This document shows, piece by piece, positions 26,833 through 35,841 of a DNA stretch of 64,000 nt. The DNA comes from Alphaproteobacteria bacterium. Lineage in GTDB: Bacteria > Pseudomonadota > Alphaproteobacteria > UBA6615. The stretch lies in assembly GCA_002727315.1 (NCBI GenBank), contig PBWR01000006.1, positions 186,001 to 250,000 of the forward strand. The letters run 5' to 3'. The notes beneath the pieces were generated by a model, which searched no databases, had not been told where the DNA came from, and saw nothing but the letters and a program-made list of their open reading frames with translations. A program made the position numbers and the translations under genes. The number at the start of each line of letters is the position of its first letter. Within the stretch, counting starts at the first letter, position 1.

Positions 26833-27393
26833 TTACTGGTCGAGTTCGGAATCCCAGTAGAGATAGTCGCGCCAGCTTTCGTGCAGAAAGTTGGGCGGGA
26901 AGGAGCGGCCGTTCTCGATCAGCTCCCAGGTATCTGGCTGGCGCGGCTCGGTGTGCAGGTTCATCCCCGCCTCGTCCGGTGTCCGGTTCGCCTTCATCAG
27001 ATTGTACTCGCTCGACGCCGTGACGACGTTTTCCCAGCAGGTCCGCCCGCCGCGGGAGCGCGGGATCACATGGTCGAAGGTCAATTCGTGCGCCGGCAGG
27101 CGCTGGCCTGAATACTGGCAAGTGAACTTGTCGCGCAGGAAGACGTTGAACCGGGTGAATGCAGGCTTCTCGGCCGGGCGAACATACTCCTTGAGCGACA
27201 CTACGCTGGGCAACGGAATCTCGAGACTGGGGGACCGGATCACCCGGTCATATTCGGCGACCGTGTTGACGCGGCCCATGAGCGTCGCCTTGACAGCTTC
27301 CTGCCAGGGCCACAGCGACAGGGGGAAGTAACTCAGCGGACGGAAGTCCGCGTTGAGCACGAGGGCTGGACAGGATTCCAGCGCGACGTCCAT
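26833..27393 (-). CDS. HNH endonuclease family protein, Cys-poor variant
   Basis: A 186-residue protein with the HNH core ELTFDHVIPRSRGGRTCWEN and the alphaproteobacterial tail SFPPNFLHESWRDYLYWDSE. The zinc-binding pairs that flank the core are altered: the first reads TCQYSGQ instead of CxxC and the second ASSEYNLMKANRTP instead of CxxCN. The HNH metal residues remain. This common family in alphaproteobacteria is conserved and chromosomal, not clearly mobile; the role is unknown. ATG at 27393 follows a TTG start one codon earlier. It converges with coq7 with a 7-base gap. Confidence 0.88.
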   Translation of the reverse strand: MDVALESCPALVLNADFRPLSYFPLSLWPWQEAVKATLMGRVNTVAEYDRVIRSPSLEIPLPSVVSLKEYVRPAEKPAFTRFNVFLRDKFTCQYSGQRLPAHELTFDHVIPRSRGGRTCWENVVTASSEYNLMKANRTPDEAGMNLHTEPRQPDTWELIENGRSFPPNFLHESWRDYLYWDSELDQ

Positions 27394-27531
27394 CAATCCC
27401 TCCCCGGGTCAATTCACCGAACGAACGCACTCACCAACTAGAACAAAGCTCCGATTCCGAGCAAAAGCACTGCGAACACACATCGCCCGAACAAGACCTG
27501 ACTGTCACATGGGGCGGGCCGATCGAGCAAC

Positions 27532-28194
27532 TCACCGGCCCGCAAAGATCCGACCCAACATCGCCTGTGCCAGACGCACGCCTTCATCATCGATACCGTG
27601 CCCGAGCCCCGGTCGGGATACGGCCTCGACCGAAACGCCCGCATCGCGGAGCGCCGTCTCCGCCATCGCCAGCGCGGCATGGGGGACGATCTCGTCACCG
27701 TCGCCGTGGACCAGCAGGACCGGCGGGCGGACCGTGATCTCTGCGGACAGGCTCTCGGCCCCGGCCAACATGCCCGAATATCCCATCACGGCCGCAGCCG
27801 CTGTGGATCGGCGCAGACCCACATGCAGGGCCATCATGCAACCCTGGCTGAACCCGAACAGAGCCAGGTCGGCATCGGTCAATCCGTGTTGCGCCAGATG
27901 ATGGTCGAGGAACGCATCGATCGCGGGCGCCGTACCGCGCACCCCGGCTGCGATGTTCTCCGGCGAGCGGTCGATCAGGCTGAACCACTGCAGGCCGAAC
28001 GGGGCCATATCGCAGGGCTGCGGTGCGTCGGGCGATAGGAACAACGCGTCGGGCAGCTGCTCTGCGAACAGCGGCGCAAGCCCGATCAGGTCGTTGCCGT
28101 CAGCGCCGCGTCCGTGCAGCAAGACGACCAACTGGCGCGGCGTCCCGCCCGAGGCGGGGCCGAAGCTGGGGCCGCTGAGAATCTGGTCATTCAT
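27532..28194 (-). CDS. phospholipase/carboxylesterase family alpha/beta hydrolase (YpfH-like)
   Basis: A 220-residue hydrolase. The oxyanion strand is VVLLHGRGADGNDLIGLAP, the nucleophile elbow ALFGFSQGCMMALH, the Asp is in LLVHGDGDEIVP and the His in PGLGHGIDDEG, so the triad is complete. It resembles YpfH and human acyl-protein thioesterase. Likely cytoplasmic: no signal peptide. The 135-base spacer before the HNH gene holds nothing I recognise. The AlkA-like gene is 33 bases away on the same strand. Confidence 0.9.
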   Translation of the reverse strand: MNDQILSGPSFGPASGGTPRQLVVLLHGRGADGNDLIGLAPLFAEQLPDALFLSPDAPQPCDMAPFGLQWFSLIDRSPENIAAGVRGTAPAIDAFLDHHLAQHGLTDADLALFGFSQGCMMALHVGLRRSTAAAAVMGYSGMLAGAESLSAEITVRPPVLLVHGDGDEIVPHAALAMAETALRDAGVSVEAVSRPGLGHGIDDEGVRLAQAMLGRIFAGR

Positions 28195-28227
28195 GTCCGT
28201 TCTCCGTGAGTTCGCACCGGTTGCCTC

Positions 28228-28842
28228 CTAGATCACATCCACATGGTAGGCGTGCCACAACAGGCGCGCCGCCGCGCTGCGCCACGGCCGCCAGGCCTCG
28301 GCTTCGGCCCGCAGCTGACCCGGGGTCCATCGCTCCCCGTCGCCCAGGTGACGGCCGGCGGAGACCAGCAGGGCCAGATCGTCGGCCGGCATGATATCGG
28401 GACGCCCGAGCGCGAACAGCAGATAGACCTCCGCGCTCCAGCGCCCGATCCCCTTCAGTAGGACCAGTTGCTCGATCGCGGCCTCGTCGTCCATGCGCCG
28501 CATGCGGCCCAGATCCAGATCGCCGATCACAATCGCCTCGGCCAACCCGCGGCCATAGACAATCTTCTGGCGGCTCAAGCCGCAGCCACGAAGTGTTTCA
28601 TCGTCGCACGCGACGAACGCGACAGGGTCCTTCGTGATCCCGGCAACCTCCATCCGCTTCCAGATCGCCGCGGCCGCATGGATCGAGAGCTGCTGGCCGA
28701 CAATGACGCGCAACAAGGTGGTATAGCCCGCCGGCCGGACGCGAGGCCCGGGTGTGCCCGTGCGCTGCCGCAGCTCGGCCATGCGCGGATCGAGCACACC
28801 AAGTTCCTGGAGGCCGGCCTCTAGCCGTTTGCGTGTTTTCAT
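28228..28842 (-). CDS. DNA-3-methyladenine glycosylase II (AlkA-like, HhH-GPD)
   Basis: A 204-residue glycosylase of the HhH-GPD superfamily. The helix-hairpin-helix is LVLLKGIGRWSAEVYLLFAL and the catalytic Asp follows in DIMPADDLALL. RVIVGQQLSIHAAAAIW is the usual first helix. It excises alkylated bases. It lacks the N-terminal domain of E. coli AlkA, as in many short bacterial homologues. Divergent from gluQ. Confidence 0.92.
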   Translation of the reverse strand: MKTRKRLEAGLQELGVLDPRMAELRQRTGTPGPRVRPAGYTTLLRVIVGQQLSIHAAAAIWKRMEVAGITKDPVAFVACDDETLRGCGLSRQKIVYGRGLAEAIVIGDLDLGRMRRMDDEAAIEQLVLLKGIGRWSAEVYLLFALGRPDIMPADDLALLVSAGRHLGDGERWTPGQLRAEAEAWRPWRSAAARLLWHAYHVDVI

Positions 28843-28953
28843 CGCATCATCGTTCCTGCGGACGCGGGTGAGCGTTCGAACCGTTCAAGCCAATTCCAGG
28901 CCCAAGATCAACCCGAATACCCCACCGGACAGGGATCGGACCCGAACGACGCC

Positions 28954-29856
28954 ATGAACGCAACCGACAACCCGCCCCTCGTCACCCGGTTCGCACCCTC
29001 ACCGACCGGATTGCTGCATCTGGGGCATGCCTATGCGACCCTGTTTGCCTGGCGGCTGACCCAATCGGGCGGCGGCCGGTTCCTGATGCGGATCGAGGAT
29101 ATCGACCAAGGCCGGTGCCGGCCCGAATTCGAAGACGCAATCTTCGAGGATATGGCCTGGCTCGGGATCGAATGGGAAACCCCGGTCCTGCGGCAGTCCG
29201 AGCGCATCGACGTCTACGCCGAAGCGCTCGACCGGCTCGACCAGCAGGGTTTGCTCTATCCGTGCTTCTGCACCCGCGCCGACATCGCGAAGGAAATTGA
29301 GCAATCCAGCACAGCGCCCCACACCCAGACCCATGGACCCGACGGCCCCATCTATCCCGGCATCTGCAAGGCCCTCGATGAAGAGACACGGGCTGCACGC
29401 ATTGCCGCCGGAGAGGCCCACGCGCTGCGTCTCGATATGGACAAAGCCGTCACCCGGGCCGGGTCCCTCACCTGGTTCGACCGCACCCGGGGCGAACAGA
29501 CGGCGCAGCCGGAAATCTTCGGCGACGTCGTGCTGGCGCGAAAGGACATCGCGACGAGCTACCACCTGGCGGTCACGATCGACGATGCTGCCCAGGGCGT
29601 GACGCTGGTGACGCGCGGAGAGGACCTGTTATCTGCGTCCCATGTCCACCGTCTGTTGCAGGCGTTGCTCGGCCTCGATGTGCCCGAATGGCATCACATG
29701 CCGCTGCTCGCCAACGAAGAGGGTATTCGCCTGGCCAAGCGCGACAAGGCGTTCACCCTGCGGGCCATGCGCGAGGCCGGCACAGAGCCAGAGGAAATCT
29801 GGGCGATGGCCATACGGCAGATCGCGCGGGCCGCCGCCCGCAACGAGGGCATCTAG
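28954..29856 (+). CDS. gluQ: glutamyl-queuosine tRNA(Asp) synthetase
   Basis: A 300-residue truncated glutamyl-tRNA synthetase. Class I signatures: PSPTGLLHLGHAYATLFA (HIGH) and RLAKRDKAFTL (KMSKS-like). Zinc Cys lie in YPCFCTRADI and YPGIC. No anticodon-binding domain follows, as expected for GluQRS, which attaches Glu to queuosine in tRNA-Asp. Such short forms are typical of proteobacteria. Confidence 0.94.
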   Translation: MNATDNPPLVTRFAPSPTGLLHLGHAYATLFAWRLTQSGGGRFLMRIEDIDQGRCRPEFEDAIFEDMAWLGIEWETPVLRQSERIDVYAEALDRLDQQGLLYPCFCTRADIAKEIEQSSTAPHTQTHGPDGPIYPGICKALDEETRAARIAAGEAHALRLDMDKAVTRAGSLTWFDRTRGEQTAQPEIFGDVVLARKDIATSYHLAVTIDDAAQGVTLVTRGEDLLSASHVHRLLQALLGLDVPEWHHMPLLANEEGIRLAKRDKAFTLRAMREAGTEPEEIWAMAIRQIARAAARNEGI

Positions 29857-29955
29857 CCGCCGGGCCTAGGACCAGGCGCGCAGACCGCGGATCAGCCGCG
29901 CCGCCGGATACCAGTCGCCCTCGTCACGAACGCGGCGTGTCGATATGATCTCGGC

Positions 29956-30156
29956 ATGAAAGTTCTGTCTATTCTTCTGGCCATCGCGCTCGTGGGCGTT
30001 GTCGCGGTCCTGGTCGTCGGTGTGATCGCCATGGTGTGCGGCGGCGAGTTCAACCGCAAATACGGCAACAAGCTGATGCGGGCCCGCATCTTCCTTCAGG
30101 GGGCGGCGATCGTGCTGTTTCTGCTTTTCATCGTGGCCGCGGCAGGAGGTAATTGA
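29956..30156 (+). CDS. twin transmembrane helix small protein
   Basis: A 66-residue protein with two helices (LLAIALVGVVAVLVVGVIAM and FLQGAAIVLFLLFIVAA) joined by the strongly conserved loop GGEFNRKYGNKLMRARI. This matches the alphaproteobacterial twin-helix family, HIG1-like in size. It ends 3 bases before the adenosyltransferase start, so the two are co-transcribed, a frequent pairing in this class. Function unknown; a respiratory-chain role is suspected from the HIG1 likeness. Confidence 0.85.
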   Translation: MKVLSILLAIALVGVVAVLVVGVIAMVCGGEFNRKYGNKLMRARIFLQGAAIVLFLLFIVAAAGGN

Positions 30157-30159
30157 ACC

Positions 30160-30744
30160 ATGGTCCAGCTGACACGAATCTATACGCGCGGCGGCGATGC
30201 CGGCGAGACCTCGCTGGGCTCCGGCGAACGGATCGCGAAACACAATTTGCGCGTGGCCGCCTATGGAACCGTCGATGAGGCCAATGGCGCCATCGGCCTG
30301 GCCCGCCTCCACACCGGCGGCGACGCCGACACCGACAAGATGCTGGAGCGCATTCAGAACGACCTGTTCGATCTTGGCGCTGACCTGTGCACGCCCGAAG
30401 GCGATGAACGGGCCGCGCGGAAATCCGAAGGTGCCTTGCGGATCGTCGAGGCCCAGGTGACGCGGCTCGAATCCGAGATCGACACCATCAACGAAGACCT
30501 GGCTCCGCTGGAATCGTTCATTCTCCCCGGCGGCACACCGGCCGCCGCCCATTTGCACATGGCACGCACCATCGCGCGGCGCGCCGAACGGTTGATGACG
30601 GAACTGGCCACGTCCGAACCGGTCAATCCGCAGGCGCTGAAATATATCAACCGCCTGTCGGACCATCTCTTCGTCCTCGGCCGCCGCCTGAACGATGGCG
30701 GACGCGCCGATATTCTCTGGAAACCGGGCGAAAACCGCGGCTGA
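30160..30744 (+). CDS. cob(I)yrinic acid a,c-diamide adenosyltransferase, PduO type
   Basis: A 194-residue ATP:cob(I)alamin adenosyltransferase. N-terminal ATP-binding motif: RIYTRGGDAGETSLGSGE; the C-terminal helix bundle has PGGTPAAAHLHMARTIARRAER and the conserved INRLSDHLFVLGRRLN. It makes adenosylcobalamin for B12 enzymes such as methylmalonyl-CoA mutase, which would fit the fatty acid metabolism seen here. Coupled to the twin-helix gene. Confidence 0.93.
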   Translation: MVQLTRIYTRGGDAGETSLGSGERIAKHNLRVAAYGTVDEANGAIGLARLHTGGDADTDKMLERIQNDLFDLGADLCTPEGDERAARKSEGALRIVEAQVTRLESEIDTINEDLAPLESFILPGGTPAAAHLHMARTIARRAERLMTELATSEPVNPQALKYINRLSDHLFVLGRRLNDGGRADILWKPGENRG

Positions 30745-30756
30745 CGGAACGATTTT

Positions 30757-30800
30757 CCGGGGCTTCTCGCAGAGTGAGAGAACCCGGCGGGTCAATTGAC
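30757..30800. promoter_or_regulatory. hairpin and palindrome upstream of etfB
   Basis: The 173-base gap before etfB holds an imperfect hairpin (CCGGG at 30757-30761 with CCCGG at 30783-30787, and an inner TTCTC/GAGAA stem) and right after it a perfect ten-base palindrome GTCAATTGAC at 30791-30800. The hairpin has no T-run, so it is a weak terminator at best. The palindrome is a candidate operator for the etf-hbd operon. Confidence 0.4.
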
Positions 30801-30917
30801 TCCGCCTGGAGCCTTCGGCATGTTGCAGTGCGAAAGAAACGGAGCACCCGGGTGTTTCCACGCCGCTCCGAGCGGCCAAGCACGGCACCCATCTTATGAT
30901 CTCAATCGGATAATCCA

Positions 30918-31667
30918 ATGAAACTGATGATCCCGGTCAAAAGGGTGATCGACTACAACGTGAAGGTCCGCGTCAAATCTGACGAGACCGGTGTAGAGAC
31001 CGCCAATGTCAAAATGTCGATGAACCCCTTCGACGAGATTTCTGTCGAGGAGGCCGTGCGCATGAAAGAGGCCGGTTCGGCCGACGACGTGATCGCCGTC
31101 TCCCTCGGCGTCGCACAATGCCAGGAGACCATCCGCACGGCGCTGGCGATGGGGGCCGACCGGGGCATCCACGTCAACACGGATGCCGAGCTCGAACCGC
31201 TGGCCGTTGCAAAGCTGCTCAAGGCGCTGGTCGAGAAGGAATCGCCCGACCTGGTGATCGTAGGAAAACAGGCCATCGACGACGATTCGAACCAGACCGG
31301 GCAGATGCTCGCGGCCCTGCTCGGCTGGTCGCAGGCCACCTTCGTTTCCGAGCTGGAAATCGGCGACGGTGTCGCCACGGCCACTCGCGAGATCGATGGC
31401 GGCCTCGAGACGATCGAGGTCAACCTGCCGGCCGTCGTGACGGTTGATCTGCGGCTGAACGAGCCGCGTTACGCCTCGCTGCCGAACATCATGAAGGCGA
31501 AGAAGAAGCCGATCGAGGAGATGAGCCCCGACGCTCTCGGCGTCGACATCGCGCCGCGAATGGAGACCCTGAAGGTCGAGGAACCCGCCCAACGCCAGGC
31601 CGGCGTGATCGTAGAGACCACGGCGGAGCTGGTCGACAAGCTGAAGAACGAAGCGAGGGTAATCTGA
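30918..31667 (+). CDS. etfB: electron transfer flavoprotein subunit beta
   Basis: A 249-residue subunit starting [19 protein letters not shown]. The family signature is [20 protein letters not shown] near 175, followed by [10 protein letters not shown], and AMP-binding residues of [19 protein letters not shown] near 110. It forms a dimer with EtfA and collects electrons from acyl-CoA dehydrogenases for ETF-ubiquinone oxidoreductase. The stop shares a base with the etfA start (TGATG). Confidence 0.96.
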   Translation: MKLMIPVKRVIDYNVKVRVKSDETGVETANVKMSMNPFDEISVEEAVRMKEAGSADDVIAVSLGVAQCQETIRTALAMGADRGIHVNTDAELEPLAVAKLLKALVEKESPDLVIVGKQAIDDDSNQTGQMLAALLGWSQATFVSELEIGDGVATATREIDGGLETIEVNLPAVVTVDLRLNEPRYASLPNIMKAKKKPIEEMSPDALGVDIAPRMETLKVEEPAQRQAGVIVETTAELVDKLKNEARVI

Positions 31668-32620
31668 TGGCCATCCTTGTTATCGCCGAGCACGACAATT
31701 CCGCCCTCAAGCCCGCGACCTTGAACACCGTTCAGGCGGCACGGGAACTTTCCGACGCCGGAGCCGGCGACATCACGGTGCTGGTGGCCGGCGCAGGCTG
31801 CGCCGCCGTCGGGGACGCCGCTGCCGCGATCGAGGGCGCATCGAAGGTGCTGGTCGCCGACAATCCCTCGCTCGAGCACGGGCTGGCCGAAAACGTGGCG
31901 GACCTGGTGGTCAGCCTCGCGGGCGACTACAGCCACGTGCTGGCCCCCGCGACGACCTTCGGAAAGAACTTCCTGCCGCGCGCCGCAGCGTTGCTAGACG
32001 TGCAGCAAATCTCCGAGATCAGCGCCGTTGTCGATGGCGACACCTTCGTGCGCCCGATCTACGCCGGCAACGCCATGGCCACGGTCAAGTCGTCCGACGC
32101 GACCAAGGTCATCACGGTCCGCTCCACCACCTTCGATGCCGCGCCCGCCGAAGGTGGCAGCGCGGGCGTCGAGGCGATCACACCCGGCGGTGACAGCGGT
32201 GCATCACGGTTCATCGAGCGTTCGGAATCGGGCGGCGACCGCCCGGAACTGACCGAAGCGCGCGTGGTCATTTCCGGCGGCCGCGGTATGGCCTCTGGCG
32301 ACAATTACACGCTGATCGAACCGATCGCCGACAAGCTCGGCGGCGCCATGGGCGCTTCGCGCGCGGCGGTGGATGCCGGTTTCGTGCCCAACGATTGGCA
32401 AGTCGGCCAGACCGGCAAGGTCGTGGCGCCCGAGCTGTACATTGCCGTTGGTATTTCCGGTGCGATCCAGCATCTCGCCGGCATGAAGGATTCGAAAGTG
32501 ATTGTTGCGATCAACAAGGATGAGGAAGCGCCAATCTTCCAGGTCGCCGACTACGGTCTTGTCGGTGATCTGTTCAAGATCCTGCCCGAGCTCAACGACG
32601 AGCTCGAGAAGCAGGGCTGA
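31667..32620 (+). CDS. etfA: electron transfer flavoprotein subunit alpha
   Basis: A 317-residue subunit. The C-terminal FAD domain has [40 protein letters not shown], and the signature [20 protein letters not shown]; an [20 protein letters not shown] stretch closes the FAD site. Middle gene of etfB-etfA-hbd. Confidence 0.96.
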   Translation: MAILVIAEHDNSALKPATLNTVQAARELSDAGAGDITVLVAGAGCAAVGDAAAAIEGASKVLVADNPSLEHGLAENVADLVVSLAGDYSHVLAPATTFGKNFLPRAAALLDVQQISEISAVVDGDTFVRPIYAGNAMATVKSSDATKVITVRSTTFDAAPAEGGSAGVEAITPGGDSGASRFIERSESGGDRPELTEARVVISGGRGMASGDNYTLIEPIADKLGGAMGASRAAVDAGFVPNDWQVGQTGKVVAPELYIAVGISGAIQHLAGMKDSKVIVAINKDEEAPIFQVADYGLVGDLFKILPELNDELEKQG

Positions 32621-32658
32621 ACCGAGACCGGCAAGACGAACCACCCAGGACAAGCGAA

Positions 32659-33531
32659 ATGTTGAACAAGATAGGCGTCATTGGCGCCGGCCAAATGGGC
32701 AGCGGTATCGCACATGTGTGCGCGCTCGCCGAACATGATGTGGTCATCATGGACATCGACGAGGCCGCGCTCGAAAAAGTCGTCAGCCGCATCGAAGGCA
32801 ATATGGACCGGCAGGTCAAACGCACACTGATCGCTGAAGAGGACAAGGCAGCCGCGCTCGTACGGATCGAGACCGGCACCGGGCTCGACAGCCTTTCGGA
32901 CTGCGACATGGTGATCGAGGCCGCGACCGAGGACGAAGCCACCAAGGTCAAGATCTACGAAGCGCTGTGTCCGCACCTCAAGGACGGCGCGATGATCGCG
33001 TCGAACACCTCGTCGATATCCATCACCCGCCTGGCGGCCGCGACGGACCGGCCCGAGAAGTTCATGGGCATGCACTTCATGAACCCGGTGCCGATGATGA
33101 AGCTCGTCGAGCTGATCCGCGGTCTGGCGACCGACGACGACACCTTCACCCAGATCCGGGGACTGACGGAGAAGTTCGGAAAGATCGGCACCGTGTCCGA
33201 GGATTTCCCGGCCTTCATCGTCAACCGGATCCTGCTGCCGATGATCAACGAGGCGGTCTACACGCTCTACGAAGGCGTCGGAAACGTCGATTCCATCGAC
33301 AAGTCCATGAAGCTCGGAGCGAACCACCCGATGGGCCCGTTCGAACTGGCCGACTTTATCGGGCTCGACACCTGCCTAGCGGTCATGCAGGTGCTGTATG
33401 ACGGGCTGGCGGATTCGAAGTACCGGCCCTGCCCGCTGTTGGTGAAGTATGTCGAGGCCGGCTGGCTCGGCCGCAAGACCGGTCGCGGTTTCTACGATTA
33501 TTCGGGCGACGCGCCAGTGCCGACACGCTGA
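32659..33531 (+). CDS. hbd: 3-hydroxybutyryl-CoA dehydrogenase
   Basis: A 290-residue monofunctional dehydrogenase: NAD-binding GVIGAGQMGSGIAHVCALAE near residue 5, the catalytic His in GMHFMNPVPMMKLVELI, and a C-terminal GRKTGRGFYDYSGDA. It interconverts acetoacetyl-CoA and 3-hydroxybutyryl-CoA and serves short-chain beta-oxidation or polyhydroxybutyrate-related flux. A GGACAAGCGAA ribosome site precedes ATG. 38 bases after etfA. Confidence 0.94.
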   Translation: MLNKIGVIGAGQMGSGIAHVCALAEHDVVIMDIDEAALEKVVSRIEGNMDRQVKRTLIAEEDKAAALVRIETGTGLDSLSDCDMVIEAATEDEATKVKIYEALCPHLKDGAMIASNTSSISITRLAAATDRPEKFMGMHFMNPVPMMKLVELIRGLATDDDTFTQIRGLTEKFGKIGTVSEDFPAFIVNRILLPMINEAVYTLYEGVGNVDSIDKSMKLGANHPMGPFELADFIGLDTCLAVMQVLYDGLADSKYRPCPLLVKYVEAGWLGRKTGRGFYDYSGDAPVPTR

Positions 33532-33556
33532 CCAGTTTTCGGATCAGATACGAATT

Positions 33557-33590
33557 GGGGCACCCCGACCGGATCGCGTCGCCCCTTTTT
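33557..33590 (+). terminator. Rho-independent terminator after hbd
   Basis: GGGGC at 33557 pairs with GCCCC at 33581, with partial pairing inside the loop, and is followed directly by TTTTT. It lies 26 bases after the hbd stop and ends the etf operon; the opposing TlpA-like gene ends just beyond. Confidence 0.7.
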
Positions 33591-33613
33591 CGTTTCCGAA
33601 TGATGGCGAGAGG

Positions 33614-34210
33614 CTAGCTGCCGCTCTTCTTGTCCATCGAATCGCCGGCTTCATGGAGATACCAGTTCACCAGGGCCAGGGCCTCGGGGGAATCCCATTC
33701 GGCGGATCCGACCAACCGCCCGACTTCCTTGCCGTCCGGTCCGATCAGGATCGTGGTGGGCAGGGAGACAACCCCGATGGCACGGGAGAACTTGAGCCGC
33801 TCATCAATGAAGTTGTCCGGGAAATCGACCTTGAGCTTCTTGAGGAACCGGTCGGTCTGCTTGAAGCCGCCACGGTCCTGGCTGATCAGCACCACCTGCG
33901 CCTTGTCGCCGCCCAGCTCGGTGTTCAGCCGTTCGAGCGAGGGCAGCTCCCGGATACAGGGGCCACACCAGGTCGCCCAGAAGTTGAGCACCACGAACTT
34001 GCCCTTGAATTGGTCGAGGGTCACGGGTCCGTCCGCCTTGGACAAGACGGTCACATCGGGGGTTCCGAGTCGCTCTTTGAGCGGCTCATAGTTCTGGACC
34101 TGACCCTCGATCGGCGGTCCGGAATCGGCCGTCGCAGTGCCCGAAACGGCAAATACGAGTGTCAGTGCGCTTGCAGCGGCGAACAGAAAAACTTTCATCC
34201 GGCGTATCAT
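33614..34210 (-). CDS. TlpA/ResA-family thiol:disulfide oxidoreductase
   Basis: About 198 residues. A signal peptide or anchor ([18 protein letters not shown]) precedes a thioredoxin fold with the redox motif [20 protein letters not shown] and the cis-Pro in [15 protein letters not shown]. Such proteins reduce periplasmic disulfides, for example in cytochrome c maturation. Starts at 34210 and 34198 (MKVF) are both possible. Divergent from argH with a 40-base gap, an arrangement usual in Rhodospirillales. Confidence 0.88.
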   Translation of the reverse strand: MIRRMKVFLFAAASALTLVFAVSGTATADSGPPIEGQVQNYEPLKERLGTPDVTVLSKADGPVTLDQFKGKFVVLNFWATWCGPCIRELPSLERLNTELGGDKAQVVLISQDRGGFKQTDRFLKKLKVDFPDNFIDERLKFSRAIGVVSLPTTILIGPDGKEVGRLVGSAEWDSPEALALVNWYLHEAGDSMDKKSGS

Positions 34211-34250
34211 ATCGTTAAACGTCGCTCCCAGTAATACGAGCCCGAATGCC

Positions 34251-35660
34251 ATGAGCCCGAACGAAACACGCAAGCCAGCCAATACGCAGTGGGGCGGCCG
34301 CTTTACCTCCGGGCCTTCGGAGGTCATGGAACGCATCAACGCGTCCATCGGCTTTGACCAGCGCTTTTTTGCCCAGGATATTTCCGGGTCGCGCGCGCAT
34401 GCCCGGATGCTTGTCGAGCAAGGCATCCTTTCATCTGAAGATGGGCAGGCCATCAGTGACGGTCTAGACACGATTTCGCGAGAAATCGAAGAGGGTTCGT
34501 TTGTGTTTTCGGCCGCCCTCGAAGACATCCACATGAACGTCGAATCACGTTTGCGCGAACTGGTCGGAGATGCCGCCGGACGGCTGCACACGGCGCGCTC
34601 GCGCAACGATCAGGTGGCGACGGATTTCCGGCTTTGGGTCCGCGATGAAATCGACGCGGTCGAAATCCAGCTCCGGGGATTGCAGGAAGCGCTGCTCGAC
34701 AAGGCCGCGGCGCACGCCGATACCATCATGCCCGGCTTTACCCATCTGCAGACGGCGCAACCGGTGACCCTGGGTCACCACCTTCTCGCCTATGTCGAGA
34801 TGTTCGGCCGCGACCGGGGCCGGTTTGCCGATGCGCGGGCACGGCTGAACGAATCTCCGCTCGGCGCCGGGGCGCTGGCGGGCACGTCATTCCCCATCGA
34901 CCGCGCGGCGACCGCGGCCGAACTCGGGTTCGACCGGCCGATGGCAAATTCGCTGGATGCCGTCTCCGACCGGGACTTTGCGCTCGAATTCCTGGCCGCG
35001 ACCTCGATTGCCATGACACACGTGTCGCGCTTCGCCGAAGAGCTGGTGATCTGGTGCAGCGACGGGTTCCGGTTCGTTCACCTCAGCGATGCCTACACGA
35101 CCGGCAGTTCGATGATGCCGCAAAAGCGCAATCCGGATGCCGCCGAACTGTCGCGGGCGAAGACCGGTCGCGTGTTCGGTGCCCTCCTCGGCCTGCTGAC
35201 GGTCATGAAGGGGCTCCCGCTGGCCTATTCGAAGGACATGCAGGAAGACAAGGAGCCGGTCTTCGATGCGGCCGATTCCCTGGCCCTGGCCCTGGCCGCC
35301 ATCACCGGCATGGTGTCGGATATGACGGCCGACCCGGAGAATATGCGGGCGGCCGCCGGCAAGGGCCAACCGACCGCGACGGACCTGGCGGACTGGCTCG
35401 TGCGGGCCGCTGGTGTGCCGTTCCGCGACGCACACGCGATCACCGGCGCCGTCGTCAGCCTGGCGGAGGAACGGGGCGTCGATCTGTCCACACTGTCGCC
35501 AGCCGATATGCAGGCCATCGATCCACGCATCAGCGAGGACGTCTTCCAGGTGCTTTCGGTCGAGGCCTCGGTCGCAAGCCGGACCAGCGAAGGCGGCACC
35601 GCACCCGACAATGTCCGCGCTGCGGTCGACGCGGCACGCGCGCGCTATCTGGGGAACTGA
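34251..35660 (+). CDS. argH: argininosuccinate lyase
   Basis: A 469-residue fumarase/aspartase-superfamily enzyme. N-terminal [19 protein letters not shown]; the superfamily signature [18 protein letters not shown] carries the catalytic Ser loop; [17 protein letters not shown] is the second conserved region. It cleaves argininosuccinate to arginine and fumarate. The frame is open upstream through the TlpA region but ATG at 34251 matches the family start. Confidence 0.95.
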   Translation: MSPNETRKPANTQWGGRFTSGPSEVMERINASIGFDQRFFAQDISGSRAHARMLVEQGILSSEDGQAISDGLDTISREIEEGSFVFSAALEDIHMNVESRLRELVGDAAGRLHTARSRNDQVATDFRLWVRDEIDAVEIQLRGLQEALLDKAAAHADTIMPGFTHLQTAQPVTLGHHLLAYVEMFGRDRGRFADARARLNESPLGAGALAGTSFPIDRAATAAELGFDRPMANSLDAVSDRDFALEFLAATSIAMTHVSRFAEELVIWCSDGFRFVHLSDAYTTGSSMMPQKRNPDAAELSRAKTGRVFGALLGLLTVMKGLPLAYSKDMQEDKEPVFDAADSLALALAAITGMVSDMTADPENMRAAAGKGQPTATDLADWLVRAAGVPFRDAHAITGAVVSLAEERGVDLSTLSPADMQAIDPRISEDVFQVLSVEASVASRTSEGGTAPDNVRAAVDAARARYLGN

Positions 35661-35661
35661 G

Positions 35662-35808
35662 ATGGACCGGTTGGCCACACCGATGTCACGTCGGGCCCTG
35701 ATGGCCCTCGTCATGGTTGCGGCGCTGACGGCGTGCGGGAAAAAGGGACCGCCGAAACCGCCGGAAGGCGAAAGAGTCACCTATCCCCGGACCTATCCGA
35801 CACGCTGA
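35662..35808 (+). CDS. small LptM-like lipoprotein
   Basis: A 48-residue protein: signal peptide RRALMALVMVAALTAC with the lipobox Cys, then a short GKKGPPKPPEGERVTYPRTY tail. The position between argH and lysA and the CGxKGPxxxP pattern match the LptM (YifL) family that helps LptD disulfide maturation. It starts 1 base after the argH stop. Its first codons could be skipped in favour of MSRRALM. Confidence 0.82.
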   Translation: MDRLATPMSRRALMALVMVAALTACGKKGPPKPPEGERVTYPRTYPTR

Positions 35809-35841
35809 CGGCCTGATGGCTGCCCGCACCGAGTTAAGAAG

